Shown here piece by piece: positions 1 through 8,536 of a stretch of 50,057 nt of DNA. Within the stretch, counting starts at the first letter, position 1. The number at the start of each line of letters is the position of its first letter. Source of the stretch: Pseudomonadota bacterium (GTDB taxonomy: Bacteria > Desulfobacterota > Binatia > UBA12015); NCBI GenBank assembly GCA_005777805.1, contig SXLG01000163.1, positions 1 to 50,057 on the forward strand. Direction: 5' to 3'. The notes under the pieces were generated by a model. The model was given only the letters and a program-made list of their open reading frames with translations. It did no database searches and was not told where the DNA came from. A program made the position numbers and the translations under genes.

Positions 1-1
1 C

Positions 2-475
2 CATCTGGTGTTCTCGACGCTGCACACCAACGATGCCGCCGGTGCCGTCGCTCGCCTGCTCGAGATGGGTGTGGAGGATTATCTGCTGGCGTCCTCGTTA
101 CTGGGCGTGCTCGCGCAGCGTCTCGTGCGCAAGATCTGCGTCGACTGCCGGCGCCCGGCGACCGGGATCGCGGCCAGCGAGATCGCGGCGTTTGCCCGCG
201 GCGAGGCCCACGATACGACTGCTTCCGGATCCCTTTGGGAAGGTGCGGGCTGTGAGACGTGCGGTCACAGTGGGTTCCGTGGCCGCTCGGGCATCTACGA
301 ACTGCTCATGGTGGACGACGTGATCCGCGAGCGCATCCTCGAGCGTGCCTCGGCCGACGCGATCCGAGCGGCCGCGGTTTCGCACGGCATGCGCATCCTG
401 CGCGAGGACGGCTGGGCCAAGGCGCGCTCGGGCGTGACGACGCTCGGCGAGCTGATCCGCGTGACCCGGGACTGA
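2..475 (+). CDS. gspE: Type II secretion ATPase GspE, C-terminal part (5' end outside window)
   Basis: This is the C-terminal 157 residues of the cytoplasmic hexameric ATPase that powers pseudopilus assembly. The reading frame is already open at the first base. The visible part begins in the ATPase core at FSTLHTNDA, the His-box region shared by GspE and PilB. It then shows the four-cysteine zinc element typical of GspE, as a CVDC pair and a [18 protein letters not shown] segment, and ends in the helical C-terminus. The four cysteines and FRGRSGIYE favour GspE; a PilB-type pilus ATPase is less likely because gspF-D lie 17 kb downstream on the same strand. gspF does not follow directly, so the usual gspE-gspF adjacency is broken by a block of glycosyltransferase and secreted-protein genes. 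The 189 bases after the stop codon show no recognisable gene. Confidence 0.93.
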   Translation, partial: HLVFSTLHTNDAAGAVARLLEMGVEDYLLASSLLGVLAQRLVRKICVDCRRPATGIAASEIAAFARGEAHDTTASGSLWEGAGCETCGHSGFRGRSGIYELLMVDDVIRERILERASADAIRAAAVSHGMRILREDGWAKARSGVTTLGELIRVTRD

Positions 476-664
476 TCTTCCGTCACGCGACCGCGACACT
501 GCAGCAAGCTTGGGCAGCGGTGCGGCGGCGACGGAGCGACAGCGCGACAAGCACTGGCCGCGCCCGGGCAGTTTCTGGAGGCCGACGTTCCCGCTGTCGT
601 TGCCGGGCGCGAAAGACTTCCAGATCGAGCGGGCAGGGTCAGCGCGGCGACGTCCCTGCGCTCC

Positions 665-2290
665 TCATCGCGCGCGGAAGAGGAGGCCGCTGCTCGCGCC
701 GAGGTTCTCGTGCCGCCAGTTGACGTCGAGATGGTCGCGCAGCGGATCGCCGGGCGGCAGGAGCTCGGGGAAGGGCAGGAGGACGGCGTCCACACTGCCC
801 AGCAGGCGGTTCATGCTCGCGGCGGGCACGGCGTGGGCTCGTGTAGCGAAACTTTGGTGGACCGCGCCGGCGGGCACGAGAGCGGTGCCGCGCCGGTCGC
901 ATTCGTAGAGGACGGTGCCCGCCCGGTCGGCCAGCACGAGCAACTCGAGATGGGCCGGCAAGCGCTTGCGGACCTCGGCACAGAGTTCGGTGAGTCGCGC
1001 ATAGCGGGCTTGTGGGGTGCGGGCGGCGATCGTCGCGGCGACGGTGGCGCCAGCGAACGCCACCAGCACGAGGCCTGCGACGAGACCGCGCACCACGACT
1101 CGATGCGGGGCCAGCACGGTCCGCAGGTGCAGCCAGCCGAGGGCGACGAAGGGTGCCAGTCCGGGGACGAGGGCAAGCTGGTAGTACTCGGTGCCGCGTG
1201 CCAGCTCGTCGAACGCCCGGGTTGCGAACAGGAAGCTCTGGCCGAGGACGCCCGCGGACCAGACCAGAAACGCCCCCAGCACCCTGCCGTCGCCGCCGGC
1301 GCCGTGCCGCCGAGCCTCGGCCAAGTCGGATGACGACGGCAACGCGGCCGGCTCCCGCCAGTCGCCGGGCCGGCGAGCCCCGACCATGCCAAACCCGCAG
1401 AGAAGGGCACCGGCCGGGGTGAGCACCATCCAGAACGTCTGCCGGGCAAGCTCCAGGTAGAGTTCTGGTCGCAGCCAGAGGCCGGGCTCGACCCAGCCCG
1501 CGGCGACCATGGCCCCGGCGACCGGGAAGCGGGCGTGGATCTGGAAGGCGTGCGCGTACCAAGCCAGCGCCGGCAACGTGGCCAGACCGAGGAAAGCTGC
1601 CAGTCCAAGCGACTGTCGTCGGGACGGTCCGCCCTCGGTCGGCCCGTCGGACGGCCACCCCAGCAGGATCAGCGCGGGGCCGAGCCAGAGCACGACATGC
1701 GGCTTGAGGAGAAGCGCCAGTCCCGCAGCAAGCCCAGCCGCTGCGGCGGCGCCCGGCGCGGGTCGGCGCGCCCACGCGCCCGCGAGCCCCAGCGCCACCA
1801 GCGAGGCGAGTACGGCCGCAGCATCGTTCTGAAAGCTCACCGAGTAGGCCAGCGCGAGCGGCGAGAAGAGATAAAAACCGGTCGCCACCGGGACCAGGGC
1901 CGCGAGACCCGCCCCGTTGAGCAGGCCCGCGAGCACCGGAGCCCCGGCGAGCCAGAGCAGGGCCGAAAGGGCTCTGCCACAGGCCGCCAGCGGGACCCCT
2001 GTCAGGTCATGAATTAACGCACTGGCCGCGGGGACAAGGGGCGCTTCCTTGACGAAATAGCCCGGTCGGCCGACGTCATCGACCACGGGAAGCAGGAAGC
2101 TGCCCCGGCCACGGAGCAGGTTACGGGCAACCATCGCGGTGTGGGCCTGCTTGCCGGCCGCGCCATCGAGCAGCGGGGCGTCGAGCCCCGGGACCCGGGC
2201 GAGGGCCGCCAGCAGAACAAGCCCCACGAGCAGAGCGCGGCGGGACGGTCCCTTGTGACCGGCCGGGGGGGGAGGACTTGCGCGGTGCAT
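665..2290 (-). CDS. Membrane glycosyltransferase, GT-C / GT39 (ArnT-PMT) type
   Basis: A 541-residue polytopic membrane protein. The N-terminus has a positively charged leader, then a hydrophobic helix, and a periplasmic loop with a GAAGKQAHTAMVARNLLRG segment, which resembles the first loop of ArnT/PMT lipid-phosphate-sugar glycosyltransferases. At least eight further Leu/Ala-rich segments follow, and the soluble C-terminal tail (about residues 430-541) lacks helices. Such enzymes move a sugar from a polyprenyl-phosphate donor to lipid, protein or polysaccharide on the periplasmic face. It stands alone on the minus strand, divergent from the small gene at 2478. The start at 2290 is the first ATG with a complete leader, preceded by only a weak G-rich ribosome site. 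Substrate cannot be told from the sequence. Confidence 0.75.
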   Translation of the reverse strand: MHRASPPPPAGHKGPSRRALLVGLVLLAALARVPGLDAPLLDGAAGKQAHTAMVARNLLRGRGSFLLPVVDDVGRPGYFVKEAPLVPAASALIHDLTGVPLAACGRALSALLWLAGAPVLAGLLNGAGLAALVPVATGFYLFSPLALAYSVSFQNDAAAVLASLVALGLAGAWARRPAPGAAAAAGLAAGLALLLKPHVVLWLGPALILLGWPSDGPTEGGPSRRQSLGLAAFLGLATLPALAWYAHAFQIHARFPVAGAMVAAGWVEPGLWLRPELYLELARQTFWMVLTPAGALLCGFGMVGARRPGDWREPAALPSSSDLAEARRHGAGGDGRVLGAFLVWSAGVLGQSFLFATRAFDELARGTEYYQLALVPGLAPFVALGWLHLRTVLAPHRVVVRGLVAGLVLVAFAGATVAATIAARTPQARYARLTELCAEVRKRLPAHLELLVLADRAGTVLYECDRRGTALVPAGAVHQSFATRAHAVPAASMNRLLGSVDAVLLPFPELLPPGDPLRDHLDVNWRHENLGASSGLLFRAR

Positions 2291-2382
2291 CCGCCCCCGC
2301 GGATACCGCCCCGGTGAGCCGAAGACGAACCCAGGCCCCCCGGTCGCTGCTGCGAGACGTAGAAAATCAGCGATGAAATCTC

Positions 2383-2411
2383 TTGCACAACTACTGTTCT
2401 GCCGCTATACG
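2383..2411 (+). promoter_or_regulatory. Candidate sigma-70 type promoter for the gene at 2478
   Basis: TTGCAC at 2383-2388 and TATACG at 2406-2411 are separated by exactly 17 bases, inside an unusually AT-rich patch of the intergenic region between divergent genes. It would give a leader of about 60 bases before the ATG at 2478. Inferred from consensus match only. Confidence 0.5.
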
Positions 2412-2477
2412 CGAGGGGTTCCAGTAGCCCGCGCTAGGTCCATCAGGCCCGGGGCTGGAGCCGGAAGGTATTGAGCC

Positions 2478-2918
2478 GTGTCGACCAGAGCGAGACGATT
2501 CGCTGGCCCAGGGGCGCTGCTGCTCGTGATCGGGCTGGGCTCGGCGTGGGCTTGGCGTGAAGCGATTCCGCCGCTGAACCAGCATTCCGAGAAAGCCTTG
2601 GCGCGGCGGGTACAGTCGTTTTGGGATCTCAAGATCGCTGGCGACGTGGATACGGCCTATGGCTTCATGGCCGAAGCGTACCGGCGGCGGGTGACCCCAG
2701 CTGGCTTTGCGCGGCAGGGACAGGGCGTGGTGGTCCACACCGGGGCTGCGGTGGACGGGGCGCAGGTCGATGGCGATGTGGCCCAGGTCGACCTCCAGCT
2801 TCGCCACTATTTTGATCGCCCGAACTTTCGTGAGATGGAAGCCACCTCGAAGGTGCAGGATCGCTGGATCTTCGAGAATGGAAGGTGGTACCGTTGGCCC
2901 GCGGGGATGAGGGGTTGA
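2478..2918 (+). CDS. Small membrane-anchored protein with NTF2-like fold (predicted)
   Basis: A 146-residue protein with a short basic N-terminus and one hydrophobic segment at about residues 10-26, which is an uncleaved anchor or signal peptide. The soluble part begins with a helix (ALARRVQSFWDLKIAGD) followed by DTAYGFM. It continues through alternating strands to the end WIFENGRWYRW. This helix, then conical sheet, then closing aromatic strand is typical of NTF2-like/SnoaL-type domains, but no catalytic residues are recognisable. It probably sits on the periplasmic face. The gene has its own candidate promoter and is followed by 228 bases before the secreted protein gene at 3147. Function is unknown. 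Confidence 0.7.
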   Translation: MSTRARRFAGPGALLLVIGLGSAWAWREAIPPLNQHSEKALARRVQSFWDLKIAGDVDTAYGFMAEAYRRRVTPAGFARQGQGVVVHTGAAVDGAQVDGDVAQVDLQLRHYFDRPNFREMEATSKVQDRWIFENGRWYRWPAGMRG

Positions 2919-3146
2919 AATCCCCGGAGGATTCGTAGTACGGGCATAACGGCGAGGGGGTCCCGGTCTGGGACGGGGGGAGGCAGCTTCGCTTTCCACC
3001 CGCTTGGCCGAGGCGGAACATGGCTCCGGTCGGGCAGGCGACGGCCGGTCGGCCCGCGGTTGGCGCGGGAACGGCGGGAATACTGAGCCGGAAGGAACGT
3101 GAGGCTCCGAGTGGAGACGACAGGGATGAAAGAGGAGGTTGGAAAG

Positions 3147-4673
3147 ATGCATAGGGGACCAACGAGGGCGTTGGTGGGGTTGGCCGCGGCGGGGCTCATC
3201 GCCTCGTTTGGTCAGACCGCACAGGCGCAGGAGAATCTGTACGAGAGCGCGGTAGGCCTGAGTTACGGGGCTGAGGCTGCCAACACGACGCTGAACCCGA
3301 ATGGCGTCGGTCAGCTGCTCTACGGCGGCTACTACGACGTCCGCGCCGTCGATGGCGATGCGCAGCACGTCAATATCCAGATCCTGAACAACAACACCAA
3401 CGTGGCGACGCTGCCGGAGTGCGGTGGCGACGACTTCATCGCCGGCAACGACGGCTCCACCTGCTACAACCCGGACGGCGGTATTCTCGCGAAGGTTCGC
3501 TTCCGTGACTTCCGCAAGAGCAAGGAGCTGCTCGACTTCAACATCGCGCTCTCCTGTGGCGAAGTGTGGGCGGGCCGCGTCTCGCTGGGTTCTTCGGTGC
3601 CTGAGGTCGCATCCATCTACCCGATCGTGACCGCTGTCACGGGGACCACCGTGACGACCGACGACGTCCTCGTGGGCGGCCAGTCGTTCAGCACTTCGAA
3701 TGCGCCGGCGTCCGATCAGGATCGCGGCTACTTCGAAGTCATCGCGATGGAGGCTCTCCCCTGCGAGCCGCAGGACGGCTCGGTCGAGCTGAGCGGTAAC
3801 GTCTGGGATCGTCTCGAGTGTGCTGACTGCAACCCGACCAATGCCCTGTCGGCCGAGGTCTTCATCGTTCGCGCGGCGTCGGGAATCTCCCACGAATACA
3901 ACGCTGACGCGCTCTCGCGCTTCGTCGTTCTCGGTGGCGGCCCGATCACCCCGATCGATCCGTTCTCGAACGATGATCCCGATGCCTCGGATTGCGTGAA
4001 CTTGGGCACGACCACCGGCGGGACGATTCCCCCTGCGGAATGTCTGGCGCAGGTCAATCTCGCGCTCTCGAAGAGCCGCCTGAATGCGCAGTACGATGTC
4101 GAGCAGGCCACTGCTGGCTCGGTCAATGTGGTCGTGACCCTGCCCACCAAGGGCTTGGTCTGCGGCAACGTGTACAACGGCGTCCCGTCTGCGGATCCGT
4201 TCCAGTGCATCACCGACACGACCGGCACGCCGGACGTCGGTGAAGAGGTCACCTGCACGGTCTACGATCGCCTCGAGAACTTCGCCGAGGAAGATCAGCC
4301 GATCTTCTCGCCGAGCCCGTCGCCCGATACGTGCATCCTGCCGTACGAGCTCACGGTCATCGGTGTGGCCGAGGACGCGGATTCGGTCGATTCACGCGCC
4401 GACGTGGCGCTGCTGACCGGCTCGCTGCCCTACGGGGACTCGGGCTGGGTTGACCTCGGGCTCGTGACGAACCCGCAGGGCGCGGTTCTGCACCGCGAGA
4501 CCGTCGACGACATGGATCTCAATATCCAGGGCATCCCGGTGCTCGGCTACCAGGGCCTGCCGGCGATCGCGCTGGTTCTCCAGGAGTTCCAGAACGGCAA
4601 CGTCGGTGGCACCTACGGCAACTTGGTCCCGGCGATCGCCGAGACCACGGTTCTCTTCCCCGGCCAGAGCTGA
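3147..4673 (+). CDS. Secreted cysteine-rich protein, paralogue 1
   Basis: A 508-residue exported protein. I chose the ATG at 3147 because an AGAGGAGG ribosome site lies at 3131-3138 and a clean signal peptide follows, ending AQTAQA-like with mature QENLYES; in-frame starts upstream would put a non-signal sequence ahead of it. The mature protein has about twelve cysteines, nearly all at the same places as in the next gene, which suggests disulfides. Shared anchors are GNDGSTCYNP, RFRDFRKSKELLDFNIALSC, RGYFEVIAME, NALSAEVF, VVTLPTKGLVCGN and EFQNGNVGGTYG. I do not recognise the family. The strong ribosome site and the terminator suggest high expression. It may be a surface-layer-like protein or a type II secretion substrate (inference from disulfides and neighbourhood). 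Confidence 0.85.
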   Translation: MHRGPTRALVGLAAAGLIASFGQTAQAQENLYESAVGLSYGAEAANTTLNPNGVGQLLYGGYYDVRAVDGDAQHVNIQILNNNTNVATLPECGGDDFIAGNDGSTCYNPDGGILAKVRFRDFRKSKELLDFNIALSCGEVWAGRVSLGSSVPEVASIYPIVTAVTGTTVTTDDVLVGGQSFSTSNAPASDQDRGYFEVIAMEALPCEPQDGSVELSGNVWDRLECADCNPTNALSAEVFIVRAASGISHEYNADALSRFVVLGGGPITPIDPFSNDDPDASDCVNLGTTTGGTIPPAECLAQVNLALSKSRLNAQYDVEQATAGSVNVVVTLPTKGLVCGNVYNGVPSADPFQCITDTTGTPDVGEEVTCTVYDRLENFAEEDQPIFSPSPSPDTCILPYELTVIGVAEDADSVDSRADVALLTGSLPYGDSGWVDLGLVTNPQGAVLHRETVDDMDLNIQGIPVLGYQGLPAIALVLQEFQNGNVGGTYGNLVPAIAETTVLFPGQS

Positions 4674-4680
4674 GCTCAGG

Positions 4681-4730
4681 CCGCCGGAAACCGGCGGAAG
4701 GGGGGCGTCCCGCAAGGGGCGCCCCCTTTT
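4681..4730 (+). terminator. Intrinsic terminator with GNRA loop, preceded by a second hairpin
   Basis: At 4701-4726 an 11-bp stem (GGGGGCGTCCC pairing with GGGGCGCCCCC, one G-T pair) closes a GCAA tetraloop and is followed by TTTT at 4727-4730. Immediately upstream, 4681-4697 forms a 7-bp CCGCCGG/CCGGCGG hairpin with an AAA loop. The position just after the stop at 4673 fits termination between the two paralogues, which therefore are probably transcribed separately. Confidence 0.9.
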
Positions 4731-4849
4731 CATTTCGAGCGGACCGATACGCGAAGCCCGCCCCGGGCGGCCGGCATCTGCGCGATTTCGTCAGGGATCG
4801 CGATCTTCTTCTAGGCGGCGCTCTTCGAGTGGGCTAGGATTCTCCCCAA

Positions 4850-6421
4850 ATGAGCACTCGATCGCTCCCCATTCGTCTGGCGCTGAATCTTGCAATGGCT
4901 CTCCTGGGGGTGCTGCTGGTGGGACCCTCGGACGCCCAGGAGAACCTCTACGAGAACGCCTACGGTCTCACGGTCGGCGCCCCGGCTCCGGTCAACGCGA
5001 ACGCCGGCATCAATCCAAATGGATCGGGACAGGTGCTCTACGGCGCCTACTATGACGTCCGGCCCTTCGATGGGGACGCCCAGCACGTCAATATCCAGAT
5101 CAGAAATGGCAATACCAATGAGTCTGATCTGCCGCCCTGCACCCCACTTGACTTCGAGCAGGGGAATGATGGCTCGACTTGCTACAACCCGCTGGGGGGG
5201 GTCCTGGCCAAAATCCGCTTCCGTGACTTCCGCCGGAGCAAGGAACTCCTCGACTTCAACATCGCCCTCTCGTGCGGTGAGGTCTGGGCAGGGCGCGTAG
5301 CGGTCAAAGACGGCCGTCCCGCGATCTTCTCGGTGTTTCCGGTGGTAACCCTGGTCACCGAGGACGAGATCGAAACCGACGATGTCGTGGGTAACGGGCA
5401 GGTCTTCAGCATCCTGAACGCCCCTCTGGAAGATATCGGTCGCGGCTATTTCGAAGTGATCGGCATGGAAAGCCTGCCCTGCGAGCCGGCCGAGGGTCAG
5501 GTCTTTCTCACCGGCAATACCTGGGAGAGACTCGATTGCGAGGCGCGCAGCATCGATTGCACGCCAACCAATGCGCTCTCGGCCGAGGTCTTCGTGGTGC
5601 GTCCCGCGGCCGGAGTCTCGCACGAGTACAACACCACGGCGATCTCCCGCTTTGTCTACGGCCCCTTCGCCGACAACGCCGGCGGGGGATCGATCACGCC
5701 CATCGATCCGACCGGAACAGATGATCCGACGGTGGCGGATTGCGTGAACATCGGCACGTCGAGCCAGTCGGTGTTCAATTCGGCGCAGTGCCTTTCTCAA
5801 GTCAACCTCGGGCTGGCGCGCAGCCGCCTTCTTGCGCAGTACGACATCGAAAGCGTGACCGCGGGCACGACAGATCTGGTGGTGACGCTGCCGACCAAGG
5901 GCTTGGTGTGTGGCAACGACGTGGAGGGCCCGGCGGCGCCCCCCTTCCAGTGTCAGACCCGCGTCGGGCTTACGGTTGCGGGTGAGGAGATCGGTTGCCG
6001 GGTCTGGGACCGCCTCGAGCACGATGTACAGCCTGACCAGCCGATTTTCTCGCCGGCGACCGACGAGGATTGCTTGCTGCCTTTCGAACTCACGATTCTG
6101 GGAATCGCGCAGACCGCCGATGCCGTGACACCGCGTGCGGATGCCGCCCTGCTGACCGGCAGTCTACCCGCGCCGGAGTCGGGGTGGGTCGAGCTCGACC
6201 TCGCAAGCAACAGTGACGGCACCGTGTCGCATGGAGAGGTCGTCGAGGACGGTCTCGGTGGTGCCGAGCTGAACGTGCAGGGGGTTGGCGTCTACGGCTA
6301 CGAGGGGTTGCCGGCCGTGGCGCTGGTGCTCCAGGAATTCCAGAACGGCAACGTCGGCGGGACCTACGGTGACACGGTTGCGGCGCTGGGCGAGAGCCGC
6401 ACTCTCACCGCACTGCCCTGA
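4850..6421 (+). CDS. Secreted cysteine-rich protein, paralogue 2
   Basis: A 523-residue exported protein, clearly paralogous to the product of 3147-4673 along its whole length. The signal peptide has a hydrophobic core LALNLAMALLGVLLV and ends SDA, then mature QENLYEN. Twelve cysteines match those of paralogue 1, with an extra loop bringing the pair DCEARSIDC. The C-terminal half carries VVTLPTKGLVCGN and ends with EFQNGNVGGTYGDT. There is no obvious Shine-Dalgarno sequence before the ATG. A TAGGAT box at 4835-4840, nine bases upstream, could be a -10 element giving an almost leaderless message, in contrast to paralogue 1. The two copies have diverged considerably in wobble positions, so the duplication is not recent. 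Family unrecognised; an exported structural or surface role is an inference. Confidence 0.85.
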   Translation: MSTRSLPIRLALNLAMALLGVLLVGPSDAQENLYENAYGLTVGAPAPVNANAGINPNGSGQVLYGAYYDVRPFDGDAQHVNIQIRNGNTNESDLPPCTPLDFEQGNDGSTCYNPLGGVLAKIRFRDFRRSKELLDFNIALSCGEVWAGRVAVKDGRPAIFSVFPVVTLVTEDEIETDDVVGNGQVFSILNAPLEDIGRGYFEVIGMESLPCEPAEGQVFLTGNTWERLDCEARSIDCTPTNALSAEVFVVRPAAGVSHEYNTTAISRFVYGPFADNAGGGSITPIDPTGTDDPTVADCVNIGTSSQSVFNSAQCLSQVNLGLARSRLLAQYDIESVTAGTTDLVVTLPTKGLVCGNDVEGPAAPPFQCQTRVGLTVAGEEIGCRVWDRLEHDVQPDQPIFSPATDEDCLLPFELTILGIAQTADAVTPRADAALLTGSLPAPESGWVELDLASNSDGTVSHGEVVEDGLGGAELNVQGVGVYGYEGLPAVALVLQEFQNGNVGGTYGDTVAALGESRTLTALP

Positions 6422-6520
6422 ACCAGAAGTCGGATCAGCGTAGAACCCGGCGCTGGCTCAGGCCGCTACGCGTCCCCATCGAGAAGAGGCGAGGGCGCGG
6501 GTAGCGCGCCGGAGCCAGTG

Positions 6521-6546
6521 GTGTGCCGGGCCGCAGCCCGGCACAC
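6521..6546. terminator. Perfect hairpin between convergent genes (possible bidirectional terminator)
   Basis: GTGTGCCGGGC at 6521-6531 pairs perfectly over 11 bp with GCCCGGCACAC at 6536-6546 around a CGCA loop. It lies between the convergent stops at 6421 and 6568. There is no T-run on either strand, so it may act with Rho or simply protect mRNA 3' ends. Confidence 0.55.
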
Positions 6547-6567
6547 CGTCGCTGGTCCGCCCTTTGG

Positions 6568-7194
6568 TCAGAACGCCTTCCAGGCGATGTCGAAGCGGGT
6601 GCAACCCGCGGCGGAGTTGCCGCCGATCGCCGTGATCTCGTAGGTGCCGGGGGCGGTGCGCTGCGGGTCGAGCAGGGCGAGGGCGGTCACCCCGGGGCTT
6701 GAGAGCATGCCCGAGCGCGCGGTCCAGCCGAGGTTGCCGATCTGGCGGACCACCAGCTCGAGCTTGCCACACTGCGCGTCGGTCACGTCGTAGGCCGAGA
6801 AGGCGAGTTTCTTCACCCCGGTGCGTGTCACGCGGGCACAGTAGGTGACGCTCTGCCCACGCTCGACCAGCTGCTTGCGCAGGCCGAGCCAGTTGTCGCC
6901 GATGACCTGGTCGAGCGGGATGCCATTGCAGCCGTCATTGGTCGCCGGGGTTGGCGTGGGTCGCACAGGCGTCGGTGTGGCATTGGGGTTCGGCGTCGGG
7001 GTCGGTCCGCTCGGCAGGCACTCGACAGAGGAAAGGTCCTCATTCATCAGCCCGTTGTTGAACACCATGTGGATCTCGTAGTCGTCGCACTCGAGATTGT
7101 TCAGAACGAGCGGTGAAGCGCCCGCTGGCGTCGCCAAGCCGACGGCCGAGAACGCGCCTACGGCTACGATGGTTCCTCGCAATATCCTCATCAT
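6568..7194 (-). CDS. Secreted protein with Pro-Thr-rich linker
   Basis: A 208-residue exported protein. A ribosome site AGGAGGAG lies nine bases upstream of the ATG, and the N-terminus is a Sec signal peptide ending near GASP. A short N-terminal region with two cysteines (LECDDYEIHM, VECLPSG) is followed by a linker at about residues 64-86 that is almost only Pro, Thr and Asn. The C-terminal domain of about 120 residues is beta-rich (AGCTRF, GTYEITAIGG near the end) with four cysteines. This resembles small pre-peptidase-like or CUB-like binding domains attached by linkers in exported proteins, but I cannot name the family. It is convergent with paralogue 2 and divergent from the parvulin gene. 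Likely a surface or secreted binding protein (inference). Confidence 0.7.
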   Translation of the reverse strand: MMRILRGTIVAVGAFSAVGLATPAGASPLVLNNLECDDYEIHMVFNNGLMNEDLSSVECLPSGPTPTPNPNATPTPVRPTPTPATNDGCNGIPLDQVIGDNWLGLRKQLVERGQSVTYCARVTRTGVKKLAFSAYDVTDAQCGKLELVVRQIGNLGWTARSGMLSSPGVTALALLDPQRTAPGTYEITAIGGNSAAGCTRFDIAWKAF

Positions 7195-7540
7195 CCCTGC
7201 ACTCTCCTCCTCGACGCGAGAACCGATTCCCGGCGATGGTGCGCGCCGCGTCGAACTTACCCGCCTTTCGGCGAGGCTGTCAAATTACCGCGCTGCCCTG
7301 ACGCGAGGCCGGAGTTCTGTCGCGGCTCGCCATGGGCGGCGTTCTGGTCCGTTGCGAAGCAAAACTCGTGCTCCGCGCCAGGCCAAGCCTGCGGGGATTC
7401 GTAGCCCGATTCAGACGCCCGACCGTCAGCGCGGCGTCGCTGGTGGCGAGAAGCTATTGCCCCGGAGCGGCAAGGGCTGGCACGTTTGCCCGCCCGTCGA
7501 TATCCGCACGGGGAGTCGAGCTGTGGAGGAGGGGATTCGC
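7195..7540. other. Divergent intergenic region, no gene seen
   Basis: 346 bases between the minus-strand secreted protein gene and the parvulin gene. It should hold both promoters, but I see no convincing -35/-10 pair. On the minus strand 7436-7450 reads CTCGCCACCAGCGAC, the same 15-mer that recurs in the repeat array before gspH. Confidence 0.5.
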
Positions 7541-8536
7541 ATGGTCATCGGGGTTGGAGAGGTGGGAGTGGGGCGCGTGTGTGCGCTTGCGCTGGCGGCT
7601 GCCATGCTGCTGGCCGGCAGCACCAGTGCCGTGGCTGTTTCGGGCGACGCTGTCCCGCCGCCGGCAGCGGCCGAGATCATCGTCGAGGTCGGTCCCTTCA
7701 AGGCAACGGCCGCCGACATCACTGCCGAGTTCAACAACGCGCCGCCGCCGCTCGTGGCCGATGTCCAGCGCAGCCCAAATTCCGGCCGCATCCAGGCCGT
7801 CGAGTGGTATGCCCGACTGCTCTACGACGCCGTGGCGAAAGCGGACGGGCTCTACGAGCGCCGCCCCGGCCTCGCGGCCTTCGCCGAGCAGCGTCGGCGC
7901 TCCGTCGTCGGCAAGGCCTACATCGACGATTTCATCACGACCAACTACCAGCCGAGCCCGGTCGAGATGGAATCCCTCTACAAGCTCGAGGGCAAGACGA
8001 TTTGCGCCGTGCCGGCGACCTACCACCTGGCGCGGATCGGGGTCGTGACCGGGAAGCATGCCAGCGAGGTCGAGAAAGCCGAAGCGAAGCAGCGTCTTGC
8101 CGCGATCCAGAAGCGGCTCGCCGGCGGCGAGGACTTTGCCACGGTGGCCGACGAGGACTCCGACGTCGCCGGTCGCGCGCGCGGTGGATCGCTCGGCTGG
8201 GTTCCGGCCGCCGATCTCGAGAAAGCGCCGGAGGCCGAGCCGATCCGGGCGCTCGCCGTCGGGCAGACCAGTGCGCCGATCGAGACCCGGCACGGCACGA
8301 TGATCTTTCGCCTGGTCGAGCGTGACGACGCGCGGGTGCTCTCCTACGAGGACTGCCGCGCCCGGCTGGAGGGAGATCTCAAGAAGAGCTTCCGGCGCGA
8401 GATCGCGCGCCAGCGCATCGACGACCTCGCTGCGCGCCTGGGAGCCAAGATGAATATCGACGCCGTGATCGGGGCCATCCGTGCGGTCAAGTTGCCAGAC
8501 AACTGGCAGGACACCTGGAAGCCAGAGAAGGAATGA
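7541..8536 (+). CDS. Exported peptidyl-prolyl isomerase, parvulin (PpiC/SurA-like)
   Basis: A 331-residue periplasmic foldase. The ATG at 7541 follows a GGAGGAGG ribosome site and starts a signal peptide (ALALAAAMLLAGSTSAVA). An N-terminal helical chaperone-like region is followed by one parvulin domain at about residues 165-265. That domain shows FATVADEDSDVAGRARGG, then SLGWVPAADL and a closing PIETRHGTMIFRLVER, the usual PpiC pattern. A conserved pair of charged helices ends the protein. It is shorter than SurA, which has two parvulin domains. The gene overlaps the downstream Wzt-like ATPase by ATGA, so an outer-membrane or surface-polymer assembly role is likely, perhaps folding a component of the same export route (inference). 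Confidence 0.85.
   Translation: MVIGVGEVGVGRVCALALAAAMLLAGSTSAVAVSGDAVPPPAAAEIIVEVGPFKATAADITAEFNNAPPPLVADVQRSPNSGRIQAVEWYARLLYDAVAKADGLYERRPGLAAFAEQRRRSVVGKAYIDDFITTNYQPSPVEMESLYKLEGKTICAVPATYHLARIGVVTGKHASEVEKAEAKQRLAAIQKRLAGGEDFATVADEDSDVAGRARGGSLGWVPAADLEKAPEAEPIRALAVGQTSAPIETRHGTMIFRLVERDDARVLSYEDCRARLEGDLKKSFRREIARQRIDDLAARLGAKMNIDAVIGAIRAVKLPDNWQDTWKPEKE

Noticed and set aside
7471..7490. TGGCACGTTTGC as a sigma-54 promoter before the parvulin gene
   Set aside because: The GG to GC distance is seven bases instead of ten, so it does not fit sigma-54 geometry.
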